A stretch of DNA of 64,000 nucleotides, from NCBI GenBank assembly GCA_964036155.1, contig OZ038422.1, positions 22,591,201 through 22,655,200 of the forward strand, in the 5' to 3' direction. The position numbers were made by a program, and so were the translations under genes. Shown piece by piece: positions 13,901 to 26,281 of this stretch. Under the pieces are notes generated by a model. The model did not search any database. It had not been told where the DNA came from and was given only the letters and a program-made list of their open reading frames with translations. The stretch's first letter is position 1, and each line of letters opens with the position of its first letter. This stretch comes from Diploscapter coronatus. Taxonomy: Eukaryota > Nematoda > Chromadorea > Rhabditida > Rhabditidae.

Positions 13901-14537
13901 TCGTTTTTATATTTCGCAATTTACTGATCGAGCTTATTCCTAAATCTGCATACAAGCTGTATTTCGAGAAAAAAGTTAGGATAATTTTAAATTTCAGAAC
14001 CAACTGCCCGGCTTCTATGATCCCTGTCCGAACGAACCGAAAATGCTGCAGATTCGCTATCTGTTCAGAGAGGAGCTGCATGCGGTCACTGTGGGAGACG
14101 AAATGCCTGTCACGTTGCCGCTCAGAGGTAAGATCTTTCCTCTTCTAAAATAAAATTATGGCTTGTGAGAAGATAGATACTGCATACATTTTGCAACTCT
14201 CCTCTCCTAGATTCAACCCCATGAAATAGAATGGTCCCTAAAGAGACGGGAGAGGTAACAACTAAGAGGGAGGAAGAAAAAGCGAAGTGAAAGAGTATGC
14301 AGTATCTACCTTCTCAAAAACCATAATAAAATATATCCACAATTTCTGTGATTCAGCTATAAATTGACTCTTTCAAATGTTTTCAAATATTGCAAGAATA
14401 CATTCGCGATAAAGACTTGTTTGGATGAGTTTTAGTCAGTTTCTTCTTCCTCCTTCCTTGGCTAATTGAATTTGCGTCATAATTGACTTTATCCTGTTGC
14501 AGCTCATCGAGTTTCTTCATCTCACAATTCGCATTAA
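10936..14537 (+). CDS. dnj-9: DnaJ homologue subfamily C member 11 (DNAJC11-like)
   Basis: Sixteen exons (10936-11043, 11153-11282, 11329-11393, 11521-11631, 11678-11736, 11847-12012, 12129-12270, 12372-12502, 12698-12794, 12840-12945, 13072-13183, 13327-13401, 13451-13566, 13770-13893, 13998-14127, 14503-14537) give 568 aa, close to human DNAJC11 as I recall it (about 559). An acidic N-terminus is followed by a J domain (about 25-95) with helix-II residues and HPD at 54-56. A long beta-rich middle and a C-terminal domain with [20 protein letters not shown] match the DUF3395 region. Family members sit at the mitochondrial outer membrane and associate with MICOS/SAM in cristae organisation. 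Intron 12503-12697 starts GCAAGT, a well-formed GC donor confirmed by phase. The worm gene name is from memory. Confidence 0.93.
14156..14326. repeat. 171-bp inverted-repeat element in the last intron of the DNAJC11-like gene
   Basis: Left arm from TTATGG, through GAGAAG and TAGATACTGCATAC, is matched in inverse orientation at the right end, with four mismatches in the outer 30 bases or so. The interior is purine/pyrimidine biased and unmatched. Size and terminal inverted repeats fit a MITE. The symmetrical TTA/TAA ends leave the target-site duplication ambiguous. Confidence 0.65.
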
Positions 14538-17500
14538 GATCGAGAAAGAATGACAAGCAGAAGAGGAATTCAGGTTAGCTTTTTTATAATTACTTTCACA
14601 AATATTGCGAAAAAAGTGGGTGGAGCCTATTTTATAAGTTTTTATCGATTATTTTTGTTATCTAATAGTTTTGTCTTTTTCTACAAGTTTGTATTTATTG
14701 AAGTCAAAACCAAATTATGTCTCTCTAATCATCTGATAATTAGAAACTTGCCATTATCAATTCCTGCCCTAGAAAGCGATAAATGAACAGCTTTTAATTT
14801 TTCCCTCTAATTTTTAAATCGATTCAAAATGCCCCCAATCAGTAATTCCGATTTCGACTAATAGCATTCTGCAGAGCTAGCATTTTTCAACTGAATTATC
14901 AAACTTGGAATCGCTGACTAGAAACTAAAGAATCCCATTTGAAAATTAATCTTTGAGTTGAGAAGGCTTTCAGGATAGTGCAAGTATACTTTTCAATGTT
15001 TTTTCTTGATCTTGCTGAAAAATGCAATTATTGACAGAAACTGAATAATCTTTCTACGAACAGAGATTCTGGAAATGCAGTTTGATTTTGGTCTATTTTT
15101 ATCGCTATTTCGTGCAATTCAGTTTAATTTGAGGTTTTCAACTTTTCTATAGTTACAAACGTCTCGGAACTGGTAATTAGCTGTGAAAGGAACTGGTTGA
15201 TAGTTGATGGGATTCGAGGGATTAATAGTGGATTAGTCAGCGATTTGTTAAACGATTGATCTCTTTATCTGCCTGTTTCCCTGTGTTGTCGAAGATTACA
15301 TGACGGGTTAAATCTCCCTTGCCCGCCCGGTTCTGCCATTTACTTCCACTTTCAACATTTCCTTCTCCTCCTCCTCTCCTCTTTCTTTGCCTACAACCAG
15401 GAAAGCAGCTTTACGCTTTCACATTTATCTTCCTTTTTCTACTATTTGCATTTCACAATTCCGCACGCAAATAGTGAACGAATCTGTGAAATCTATAAGA
15501 AGAGCCTGAAAGTTCGAGGTTTTTCCTCTTACTATTTATATCACTAAATATACCAATTTTCTCGTGCTTTTTACTTAAAAAAACCTATAATTTGATGATT
15601 TTCTACAGCTTATGTTTGATTTTTCTGCTTTAGATATTCATGACACATCATTTTGTTTGGTGTGAATTTTGCCGGAAATTGACTTAGTTTGGTATTTTAT
15701 TCTGATTTACTATTTCGTCGGCTTACGAATATTAGGAATGATAAATGGGAGATAACATTTGCTGAGTCACTGTGATGAAATTTATTGATAGAAAACTTTT
15801 TGTATAGTAAAACTGCGACATTTGTGCTTTTCGTTATAAAACTAGGCGAACCATTGTCGGAAATGCAATAAATTATGCATTGTGCAATTGATGTAAGCCG
15901 CAGAATCATGGAAATCTGCGTAAACGCTTTATTTTCGATGCTTTCGCCAAATTACGACATGAATTATAAACTCGGGTTTTCGCATTCTAAATCCTTATCA
16001 TCGGATGAAGGGCTTCGAACGTCTTTTTGAAGCAATCAGATCTAGAAAGATTCGATTCTGACTAAAATAGCTAGGATTTCAGAGGATTTAATTTTCCTAT
16101 CTTTAGATTTAACCGCGTGAAAATTCCGACCAAAACAGGATTTTCTTACAAATTTGTGGTTCATGATCTTAACTAACTTTTAGTGGGCATTTTTATCTCG
16201 AGACTAGTTAGCGTGAAAGTTACAATTATAAAAAAGATCTCGAGGTGTTTCTGTGATTCTTCCCTTTCGCCTGTTTCATTGCTGCTCCACTTTCCGGTCC
16301 CGTCAACCGGCCACCCGCTCGCTTCTTGTCCGTTTTTTCGCGCTGCGTTCCGAATCAAATTGCGAAATTTCCCGTTTCACTTCACCCACTTCATCATTCC
16401 CATTTCATCTCTGATTCGTCACTCGACACGCGCCCTTTCCCTCACTTCTCTCCTTCTTTCAATTCTTTATTCCCTCATTTTTCTCTTCTTTTTTTTTTTT
16501 TTTTTTTTAAATTTTTTCAAAGTAGCTGCGTTTTTGTGCTGTGTAATGCATCCATTTTGCCCAGAATTTAGTTAGAATTTGACGATTCACTTACTAATTC
16601 TGTACAAATTCTTACAAATTTCATTATGATTTTATCGAACTCTGAGTGAATGTCTATTCTTTGCTATCGATTCTTGGCTTTTCGATGACACTAATCACTT
16701 TGTAACTGAACCCAACGTGCATCCCCTCAAGTTCTTTGTCCGATTTCTTGCTGAAGTGTCATGTCTTGTCCTCTCTTCTCTTTGCTCGCTTTAGTTCTAA
16801 CTGATTTCTTTCTCCTTCAATTTTCCGTCTTTCGCATCAAAAATTCCGTCTTTCTTCTACTCTTCATTTTTCTCCTTGATTTTCATTTTTGATTCATTTT
16901 TATTTATCGATGTCAGTCACAGTTCATTTTCCTCTGTCCTTCTTTTTTCTCTTCAGTAATTGGATCAGTCTGCTTGTTCGTGAGAGGTGAGAAGACCTGC
17001 GTTAGCCACCAAATCATTGAGTCATGTGATTACATGCCGTTTGCTATCGATTTTTTTTCCATAACTTTCCAGTCAATTAATAGTTTCTATTAAACCTAGT
17101 TAAAAATAATATAGACCGTCTTACAAAGTGAATATTTTATTCTTTTCTTCGCATATTTTTGTCAAAAATTTGTTCATTCCTATCTCTTTTATAATGTTTA
17201 TGCTATCAATCGTAAACAGTCTTAAATTTGCAAATTTATAAGCGATAATAGGCTCCGCCCACCTTTATGCTTTTTGAGGGAATCATCAAATGAAATGGCT
17301 GATTGTAGGCTCTGTTTTCGTCCTCCATGCAGCGATCGTTTATCGATCGATTGGCCCCTACCCCCTTGCCCCACAAACAGTTCCCCTCCCACTTTGCTGT
17401 TCCACATTCATTTTGTGCACATTTATCCATGTCTTCTTTACCTAACATTGTCATGCTAAAATTACAGCTTTTCCCACATATAATATTGGATCATCCAACA

Positions 17501-18520
17501 GGTTTTGTTTTGTTTTTTTTGTTGAAATTTTCTAATTAGAGCCATCTAAATTTATGCTAATTTCATTATCACTAATCGAAATTAGTATGGAGAAAGATTA
17601 TTCCTTTTTTTAATTTCAAAAACTCATTGAATGATCCAGTTTTCTTTCTAGAAGTTACAGCGAAACTCGAGAATATTATGTGGAAAGGTCAGCTTTTGGA
17701 GCATGACAATGTGTACGTGTATCATACAATTTGGGTGAAGAAATAACATCTTTCGCACAAATTTCATCTGCTGCCATTTTAATTGTAGCTCGCAACTATC
17801 TTTCGTTTCGTCACCATTTCAGTTGAAATTTTTTTTTGTATCATAAGATTCGAGCATTGGACTGGGCAATTTTATATGGGATACTTTTAAATCGGAATTT
17901 AGTACTTCTTGCATAGTTCACCATTTTGTCGAATCTAGGTGAAAATTTCAATGATAAATTCGACAAGAGCCCCCAAGTTCAGCATTAATTCTTTTGAGAA
18001 ACCAAAAATCGATCCCAGTTCAATAGCGATTGTTGTAGTCTTAGAGTCTAGGTGGTTTTTGTTCTTGTTGTTTCTTTTTCTTCGTCATTTTGAGGCGCAA
18101 TTCAGTCTCATTCTCTTTTAGTTAATCATAGGATTTTCAGAGTTTTTATAAGTACACACGCTGAATACGCGGTGTTTGTTATGATTTTAGCCGAAAATCT
18201 GCCGGATTTATGGAATCTCTTAAATCCTTCGAAATCCGGCGATTTTCTTGCTCATCTACTCATGAGTGAGATTGCTCAATTCTTGACTTTCGTCTTTTAG
18301 ATCGATTTCTCGCCGAAATGTTCGTTGTTAATTTGAAAAAATACAAAAAGAACTTTTGTTGTTGTCCTTCTTCATCGAATTAGTCATTGATTTGCGGAGA
18401 ACATGGTTCAACTAGCCATTTCTGATATTTCTTGAGATTTTCGATTTTCGTCGTTCGTTTTATTAGCAATTTGTCTAGGAGTTTTCTAATTTTCAAACTT
18501 CAGATTGAGGAGTAAGAACG
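14538..18520. other. 4-kb intergenic stretch without a supported gene
   Basis: AT-rich throughout, with pyrimidine-rich patches at about 15360-15430 and 16240-16500. ORFs of 60-130 codons occur, but they are low-complexity (Phe/Ser-rich) readings of pyrimidine tracts without splice logic. The 3' end carries an acceptor-like CTTCAG at 18498-18503, just before the BRI3-like start, consistent with trans-splicing or a 5'UTR intron. No tRNA, snRNA or tandem repeat was recognised. Confidence 0.5.
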
Positions 18521-19881
18521 ATGTCTGAGAAAGGAGGCCCTCCCCCGGTGTTCTCCTCTGAAGGAGGAGAGTCGAGTTCGGCACAGACCCACTCGGCTCC
18601 AACGCCGAACGCAGCTCCCTCTCATGTCGCCGATCCGCCCTATCCTGTTCTTGATCCGCCCTACCCTGTTCTTGATCAGCAGCAGCCCCAGCCCCAGCCT
18701 GCACCCATCTACAATGAACCTCCTCCTTCCTATCAGGTATACACTTTTAATCTTCAGTAAAGTTTTAAAAATGAAAAATGCACTTTGAGATGAAAAATTC
18801 GTGGTCAAAGTATCCAATGATTGCTTTTGTTGTTTTTTTTCAAGCTTGTTGAAAGCAAGGAGAAACATTTTTTAGGTTCTTTCAAAAACATTCCGAATCA
18901 TTTGAAAGATGCAAGGTTTTATTTAAAGAAATCGGAGCTGAAAATTCTCATAAATATATTTTTAGAATGCGATGGCGTTTCCGGCATATACTCAGCCCGC
19001 GACGAACCCGTCCTTCCCGCCCAAACCCAATCAGCCTCCGATCTACTATCAGCCTCCTACGATCAGTACGAATTTCAGAAACCTAAAGAAGACTGATAAC
19101 TTGTCCGATTTTCAGCCCAAACGGTGCTTCCTCAGCCGCCCTCTCATCCGAATATTCTGCCCAACACTTCGGTCATCGTCACTGTCCAGCATGGAATTCC
19201 TTGCAGAGCATGCGTAAGCTCACTTTTTCAAGACGAGCATTATAATATTGATCTAAAATCAAGAGTATTAGCATTTTAATATTGTATCAACCAGATTGAG
19301 TAAATGTAAATTTAAAAATAAAAAAAAAAAAAAACGCAATAATTCGTTGTCGGAAGTACGCAGAGTGAAGCACAAATTAGTCGTCGATTTTAAATTCAAT
19401 ACTTCCTTCAGTATCTTTTCGACGTCTAATCTGTACCTTACACTGCATATTTTGTTGGCGCATTATTGCAAATTCGGATGAACACAATTTATTCCAGAAT
19501 GCCGGCATGGTGGTGAGAGAGACGGATATCTGCTGCGTGATTTGCCTCGTGCTGCTCGCCATCTTCACCTTCCCATTCGGACTTCTCTTCTTGTGTATGT
19601 TTTTCTGCTCATTAACATTGTTTATTCAATAATCCGCAACACCTTGAATTTTATTTTAAAAAGAAACTTTTTACCCAGATCAAGATCTTGATCTTCAAAA
19701 GTTCAATTTTTAGAAGTTCTCTTTATACAAGTCGAAAATGTAGTTTACTATAACTCTTCAGGGTTATTTGAGTCCAAATATCTTAATTTTGAAATATGTT
19801 CGAAAAAAAATAAGCTTAATTTCAGGCTGTCTGCCGTGTACCGTGCAGAATCGATGCTCGAATTGCGGTCGCGTTGTCTAA
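18521..19881 (+). CDS. BRI3 (brain protein I3)-like small membrane protein
   Basis: Five exons (18521-18736, 18966-19065, 19116-19213, 19498-19594, 19826-19881) give 188 aa. The first half is proline-rich, with a tandem PPYPVLD repeat near residue 46 and a PPPSY motif that could bind WW domains. The C-terminal third holds CRAC, a conserved cysteine-containing hydrophobic stretch including ICLVLLAIFTFPFGLLFLC, then RCSNCG, which is the two CxxC knuckles around a hydrophobic segment typical of BRI3 and related to LITAF. BRI3 proteins sit on lysosomal/endosomal membranes; their biochemical role is poorly defined. The long N-terminal proline-rich extension makes it larger than vertebrate BRI3 (about 125 aa as I recall). 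A LITAF-type assignment is the main alternative. Confidence 0.85.
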
Positions 19882-20807
19882 ATCCGTCAATTAGCACTAA
19901 TTTGGCCACTCGATTTGACAACGCCATTTCTTCTGACTGGGTTCACAGAAAATTCAATCTTGATTTGACATATTTTATGCATTTTTAATTCTTCAATTTC
20001 ACTATAATAGTATCTTTTCTTTATTAGCTAGTCTTTTTTCTATTTCTAAGTTATTTAGAGCCCTTTTTCATCTTATATATCTAGAACTCTATGAATTTAT
20101 TCCGAATATACAAGTATTAAGATTTTTTCTTTTATCAATTTGATATGTAGAAATAAGAGGCCTTTAAATCTATCAAACGGGGTTATCTACATCTTCGTTC
20201 ATCTTGTATTTATCCAATGTTTTATCCGTTTCAGCATTTTAAAGAGATATATCTGATCCAACTGCTACAGCTATTTTATCACGAAATGATAAGGGTTTTC
20301 CATCAAATTTGATTTTTGAAATTATCATTTCGGTCCTGATTCACTCATTTCACTTCATATCTTATCCCAAGTTATTCTTCTTTTTATCTGATTTCTTTAT
20401 CAAATGTATGACAAATATTTCTTTGTCGTGCAGTATAAATAAAAAGTCGACGTTTTAGAAAATATTTATTTTAATAAAAGCATGGTTAAAGTGCCGTGGA
20501 GATAATATTTTGTTTAGTTGATGTGCTTTTATTTGTCGCTAACCAACGGGATGATTTTTAATTGCATAGAGATTTTCTTATTTTTCTCTAGGATATCTCC
20601 TGAAATCGCATGAATCATTTTTTTTTATAGAAACGAAAAACATTACATTTGCATTTTGCCTCAAAAACTACTATATGTCTCTCTCTCGCTCGATTTTCAC
20701 CCAGTGTTTACGCGCCAAGAGATTCATTTCAAAAATCGCCCCAATGTCATTTTTGTTGTCTTTTTTCCTTTCTTCTATATTTTTCCCATTCTCCGTATTT
20801 CATAGCG
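19882..20807. other. 3'UTR of BRI3-like gene and upstream region of F-box gene
   Basis: No exon is supported. An AATAAA lies at 20438-20443. The start codon at 20808 is preceded by CATAG, an acceptor-like site. The reading frame is open upstream to 20649, but that extension is compositionally noncoding, so the start at 20808 was preferred. Confidence 0.55.
20438..20443 (+). terminator. Poly(A) signal, BRI3-like gene
   Basis: Canonical AATAAA about 560 nt after the stop codon at 19881, with a T-rich stretch following. It is the only canonical hexamer I noticed in this interval. Confidence 0.45.
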
Positions 20808-23768
20808 ATGTCGTACCGCGCCGGCAATAGCAGCACAAACAGCAACAAGTACATGCCCGTGTCAAAGTTCAATGCGCCCTCTACGACTCGCTCTGCCTCG
20901 TGGCGACAGGGACCGGCGTCGTTCCCCCAGTCAACGAGAGGACACCGACCGAGCCCTTCCGATGCGTTCAATCGGAACGACCGAATGGAGGCCGGGTTCA
21001 GTGGATCGTTGCAGGACCAGGAGAATAGTAGGGGATATTTTGAAAATTGCTATACAGAAACACGGGAACGAATTGAACTGAAGATTTACACATTTTTTTT
21101 TTTTTTTATCTATCGACACAATTTTTCGGCTTTAGAAAAGTGCGTGATTTTCTAAAAGTCCGTTTTCTTTCAGTGCTGCGTCCCTTGTCGAATAAGAGTT
21201 GGAGCAATGCCTACAACCAGAAAAATGACCTGGACGACAGGATGGATGTGACTGAATCGGCTGAAGGGGAATGGTAATTTCTTACTTTTCTCTTGAAATA
21301 TAGATAAGTATTTGTGAACGGCGGCAAAAATTAAAAATGAAGAAAAATATTCCAACTCCAGGAAACTGATGCACGAGAAGCCGAACATCGTGACGACCTT
21401 CCGGACGCCTGGACTGAAATTCCGTCGCCGCACCAGTATTAACCCTCCTGTCGGTTAGTGAAAATTTAACTTGATCCAAAATTATACTTGAAATTTTCGA
21501 TTATTTCAACACACTGCCCGACGAAGTTGTAGCGCACGTTTTCACATTCCTGCCCAAGAAGGACCTATGCAGGACAATGGGCGTATCCCGCAGATTCAAT
21601 CGGATCGGGTAGGAATAGGAGAATCGAAAAAGTTTTCTTCTTCATTTTCACAAGGACAATTAATTTGGCTCTTACAGAAATGACATTGCATATGACATTT
21701 AGTATTCAAAGATTTTTTTATTCTTTTTCAGACTGCTACAAACCTGGCGTTCCGTAGATTTGGGAAACCGGACGATCGACGAAGATGCTCTCGTCAACAT
21801 TCTCAAGAGAAACGTGATCGTGCTCAGAATGGCTGATACTAATGTTAGAAGGATTTTTTTTCTTTATTTTGAAACAACAACAATTAGGTTCAGGTGATCC
21901 CCGGCAATCCAACCATTCTGTTGAATCTGGTCGAGCTTCGCCTCACTCACTTGGATTTGAGGTTTGGAAATCATTCTTTCGAAAGAAAATACTCTTGATC
22001 GAAGATATCTCTGAACACACAATTCGCGATTTTGTTGCAAATTCCAAATTTTCTCTCAATCTAACATTTTTCATTGAACTTCTTTCAGCCGAACCACTTT
22101 CTCCAGCCCTTCTATGCTCGTTGCCATTCTGTCCAAATGCAAGAGACTGCAGGTAAGATTTTGAATGTGAATAAAGTAAGTTGAAGAGAGGGGTTTTGAA
22201 GAAAAAAACATCGAGTTCTTCGTAAGCTCATCACCTGAAAATCTCAGTCTTACGGATAGTGTAGAGAGAAAATGTCCTATCCTACGCTTCCTAAATCAAG
22301 TGTCAGAATTCTAGTCGCCAAATAAAAATAAGAGATTGTCAAGGTTTCTTGGCAAAAATCATCAGCCTGCTTGTCATTTCCTATCGAAAATATTTTAATT
22401 CTTGCATCTTAAAGGACTAATAAAGAAGAGACACAAGTTTTCAGTGTCTGTCCCTCGAGAATCAGAACATCGACGACACGATCTGCTACGCGATTGCACA
22501 GAATCCCTCCCTCACTCATCTCGACTTGTCTTTGACGAGGGGACTCCAGCAGACTGGCGCTCACTACATCTGTCAAGGATGTCAGAGGCAAGACAAAAAT
22601 TATTGGAAATAATGACTTACAATTAGGGAGCCAGTTGAAAAAAAAACTTTGGAATTTTATTACATCATTCTCTTGTTCTAAGTTATTTTATCGAAAGATA
22701 GCTTGTATAATCTATCTATAAAAGATAAACACCTTCAAATTGTTTATTATTTCAGACTGGAAGAACTGAATCTGTCGTGGTGCGGAGTGAACAGCAGCAT
22801 CGCGCAAGTGCTCGTTGCCATGCTGCCCTACACGATGCGACACCTCAACATGGCCGGGGTCATCAGCAAAGAGGCATACACTCCACAGGGTTGGTCTTAT
22901 GAAATTTACAACAAAAAAACTTCTACCGAGTTATTTTTTCCAAAATTCATGCAGTTTTCCATATCTCGTTGAGCAGAATAATTTCTCATCTTGCGGAATT
23001 TCAAGATTGTTTGAAAATCCTAGATGAACAGTAGCCCTTTCAGACATTGAGCGTCTGACGATGTCGTGCCCGAACCTGTTCTCTCTTGACCTTTCGGACA
23101 ACACAGCCCTCAACGATGCAGGTCTGCGTTGCATCATGACCAACCTCATCTGCCTCAGGGAGCTCTCTCTCAATCGATGTTACAACGTCCCACCTATGCT
23201 CTATTTGTGAGTCTTCAAAAATCATATTTATTTTGAAAATTTATTTGCTAATTACTAAATAATGGAATGCAACTGAATGGCTGCATATGCAAGCAATGGT
23301 TAGGGGTAGTGAAATGTGTGAGAGTAGTAGTAAATGATTTAAGAAAGCGTGGTTCCATTATTTTTTCTTAAGGAAGGAACCATTTGTAATTTCAGGAACT
23401 GTGGTTATCTTCGATCGTTGAACGTGATCGGCTGCACTGCAGAGCAAGGAGAAATCGTATTGAAGGATGCGCTCAGACAGACTAAGGTAGGGATATAAAT
23501 TTCTAGAAAAATTGTTCATCAAAGATAAAATGAAATTCAAAAAGCTTGAAAGAAATTCCAATTCATACTTCTTCAAGGCTTTGATCGTTTCATACCTATT
23601 GATTTTCTAGCAGAATGGGGCTGTCAAATTATCATTGACGCATTCCATAATGTCTAAGATCCTGTTAGAAAATGTTATTTCCAGGTGAACAGCTCTCCAT
23701 TCAATTTCACAGCCAAACCGACCCCTCCGCCTGCAGTGACAAGCATCTGGGGCAGATCTACTAAATAA
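20808..23768 (+). CDS. skpt-1: SKP2-like F-box / leucine-rich-repeat protein
   Basis: Twelve exons (20808-21027, 21174-21273, 21362-21453, 21509-21608, 21732-21843, 21888-21961, 22089-22152, 22445-22587, 22756-22889, 23044-23206, 23396-23486, 23685-23768) give 458 aa. A disordered Ser/Arg-rich N-terminus precedes an F-box at about 138-180 (DTLPDEVVAHVFTFLPKKDL). Leucine-rich repeats follow from about 190 to 430, e.g. LEELNLSWCGVNSS and LFSLDLSDNTALNDAGLRCI. This is the architecture of SKP2, the substrate receptor of SCF ubiquitin ligase acting on cell-cycle inhibitors; substrate specificity here is inferred. Two splice oddities: intron 22588-22755 has a GCAAGA donor, and intron 21454-21508 has no AG anywhere before the F-box codons. 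Poly(A) candidate at 24249-24254. The worm gene name is from memory. Confidence 0.88.
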
Positions 23769-24786
23769 ACAAATGAACAAACGGAAAGTGATAAAGAAGA
23801 AGGTGATATTAGTCAAGTTCAAACGGTATCACACTCTTCTTCATAAAATTTGATTGTAAACCTGATCACTGTTCAATCTCTAAATAATCTATTCTCCTCT
23901 AAATGATATTTATTGACTTTAGTAAATCTAATCTTAGATGAAAATCTGAAAAATGTAAGTGGCCGAGGTTCTTTTCTTTGAAATCAACAAATCTTTAAAT
24001 TGTTACCCTTTCGTTGGTTGATTTCTCTAAACTATTTATTCATTTCGCTTAGTTGGTCATAATCACATAAAATTTAAGTAATGGAGATTTTTGGGGACAG
24101 AAATTTGTTTATTTTTGATCAAATTTCAGATAAATTTCTCCAGTCTTATTCTAAATCTCCAAACTTTTGATCTCTTTTCAATTGGTAAACGTGTTGATTG
24201 AATTTTATCAGACGAAAGGGTTTTTGGATAGAGCGTTGGTAAACTTTGAATAAAATATCTTTTTATGAAAGTGTTCGACATTTTTGCAAATTAAAACCAG
24301 AGCCTCAAACTTTGAAGTGTATGGACTCACTCACTTTTACACCTTATTTTTATTTGATTTCTGTTGCAATGTTTTGGATAATTTTTCTCAAACTTGAGCA
24401 AAACATTTTTTCATCAAATATTTATTTTAGCTGAAGGTCATCACGAAATGAGACTAAAACGATGAGAATTACGCTGGGTAATCAAATTTATCGAGAAAAG
24501 AAGATAGATAAAGAACAACCAACATAACTTACTAATAAAATAAAATAGATAAAAGAAAACAAAAACATCGAAAATAGATGTAGAAACTACGAAGCGAATG
24601 ATAAAGATTTTAAAAAATGGATAAATAACTAGAGTGATAGAAATCAAAGATACAAAAGATGAATCTTTATGTATCAGAGATATCAAATCACTCGAGAGAA
24701 TGGGGGAGTAGAGAAAAGGGAAGAGAGCTGAAACTCTATGTGCAGCTTTCTCTGAACTGCCAGACTAGGCCGATTAGCTGATCAGC
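23769..24786. other. Convergent 3' regions of the SKP2-like gene (+) and cyclophilin gene (-)
   Basis: AT-rich tail-to-tail interval without exons. A plus-strand AATAAA lies at 24249-24254 and a minus-strand AATAAA (TTTATT on plus) at 24421-24426. These would end the two convergent transcripts, so the 3'UTRs are close together but need not overlap. Confidence 0.55.
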
Positions 24787-26281
24787 TTAGCTCAGCTGTC
24801 CACAGTCAGCAATGACGACGGGGGCAGAAGTCTTGCCGCTCTGAAAAGAATAAATCAATTTGGTAGAATTTTTAATCAAATCTATTCTTGGGCAAATTCG
24901 AAGGAACGAATAAAACACTTCGATCTCTAGGCTGATGAGTTTTAAAATGAAGATGCGTCTTCCCTTTAGAGAATCACCCTATTTATCCTCAGATATTGAA
25001 TTTCATTGAGTCATTTTCCAACTTACCTCGGATCCGACGCCCTCGACGCTCTTGACGACGTCCATGCCCTCGATGACCTTGCCGAAGACCACGTGCTTGC
25101 CGTTCAGCCACTCGGTCTTCACCGTGCACAGGAAGAACTGAGAGCCGTTCGTGTTAGGGCCTGCAAATATTTACTGAATTGATGGCTTTATGACCGCTTA
25201 ACTTCGTTGGAAAAATATTTGAAAGTTGCTAGGAAATGACTCAAAATCAGCTCCAAAGATTTAGCTTTTTTTTCTTACCAGCATTTGCCATGGAGAGAAC
25301 TCCGGGGCCGGTGTGCTTCTCCTTGAAGTTCTCGTCAGCGAACTGAAATTCAGTCATTGTTGCTTGGAGGACTTTACTTTTTCATATACAAGTAAGCATA
25401 AATTTTGGATTTTTTAGAACCAAAAAGGGGATAAAAAGCCGATTATCCCAGTTTTCAAACGTCAATCTTCTTCCACAGAAAGTTCTATTTCTCGTACCTT
25501 CTCGCCGTAGATGGACTCGCCACCGGTGCCGTTGCCATTCGTGAAATCTCCGCCCTGGCACATGAAGTTCGGGATCACACGGTGGAATTTGCTGCCCTGA
25601 AGATACGCTTCTTCACTTTAGAAAAAATAAATAGGCATTTTAAAACTGATCTAGACACTCGAAATTTGGACATGTGTTTTGCGTTTGAACTTTTTATTTG
25701 TCTCCCATTTTAAAAATCAACAAGTCTGATCGGAACACATCTATTACGTCTCGACTCACCTTGAAGTGGAGAGGTTTGCCCTTCTTGCCCACTCCCTTCT
25801 CTCCAGTGCACAGGGCGCGGAAGTTCTCGGCGGTCTTCGGCACGATGTCGGAATACAGCTGAATTGAATGGATCATTAGAGAAAACTCGCCATCTTTATT
25901 CGGCTACAATCAGTGTATTATTGTGCTCGCCGCTAGAAAGGGTGCGCTCCAATGAGAAATGAATGCCATTCCTCCTTTCGCCCATTATTGGGGAGAAAGA
26001 AGACGGGGAAAACTCCTTTTGCATTGGAGCGTGGTCTTACCAGCGGCGATCACGACAGCAGCGCTACATTCAAGGGCCCCGTTCAAACTTGGTTGAAATG
26101 CAACCAAGTCTGACCGCACCCAAAACGAAGTTATTGTGGAAGAGTGGGAGATGGAAAATGAGCTTCTTTTTCAAAAGACAGAATCCGGCTCGTAAGTTTT
26201 TATTTCTCCTACCTCCATGACGATTCTGCCGGAAGCCTTGCCTCCAATCGTGATGTCGAAGAACACCTGCGGGCGACCCAT
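24787..26281 (-). CDS. Cyclophilin A-type peptidyl-prolyl cis-trans isomerase, 172 aa
   Basis: Six exons on the minus strand (26281-26213, 25858-25760, 25596-25498, 25342-25279, 25160-25027, 24840-24787) give 172 aa, the normal size of a single-domain cyclophilin. The order [56 protein letters not shown] and [12 protein letters not shown] is canonical. Catalytic Arg in HRVIPNF, the QGGDFT loop and the Trp of [11 protein letters not shown] (cyclosporin contact) are all present. The insert [10 protein letters not shown] marks the divergent-loop class known from nematodes and plants. No signal peptide or organelle extension is visible, so it should be cytosolic. The start follows an acceptor-like site at 26301-26302 (minus-strand AG). 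Which cyn paralogue it is cannot be decided here. Confidence 0.96.
25927..26049. repeat. 123-bp terminal-inverted-repeat element in cyclophilin intron 1
   Basis: Ends TCGCCGCT and AGCGGCGA are perfect inverted complements. Further in, the arms match again at CGCTCCAATG (25945-25954 against its complement near 26021-26030). The element fills part of the first intron of the minus-strand cyclophilin gene. Just outside it, 26085-26107 forms a separate 9-bp hairpin (ACTTGGTTG / CAACCAAGT). It is probably a MITE; no clear target duplication was seen. Confidence 0.6.

Noticed and set aside
20649..20807. Upstream in-frame extension of the SKP2-like protein
   Set aside because: The extra residues are Phe/Ser/Cys-rich readings of pyrimidine tract, and an acceptor-like site lies directly before the ATG at 20808.
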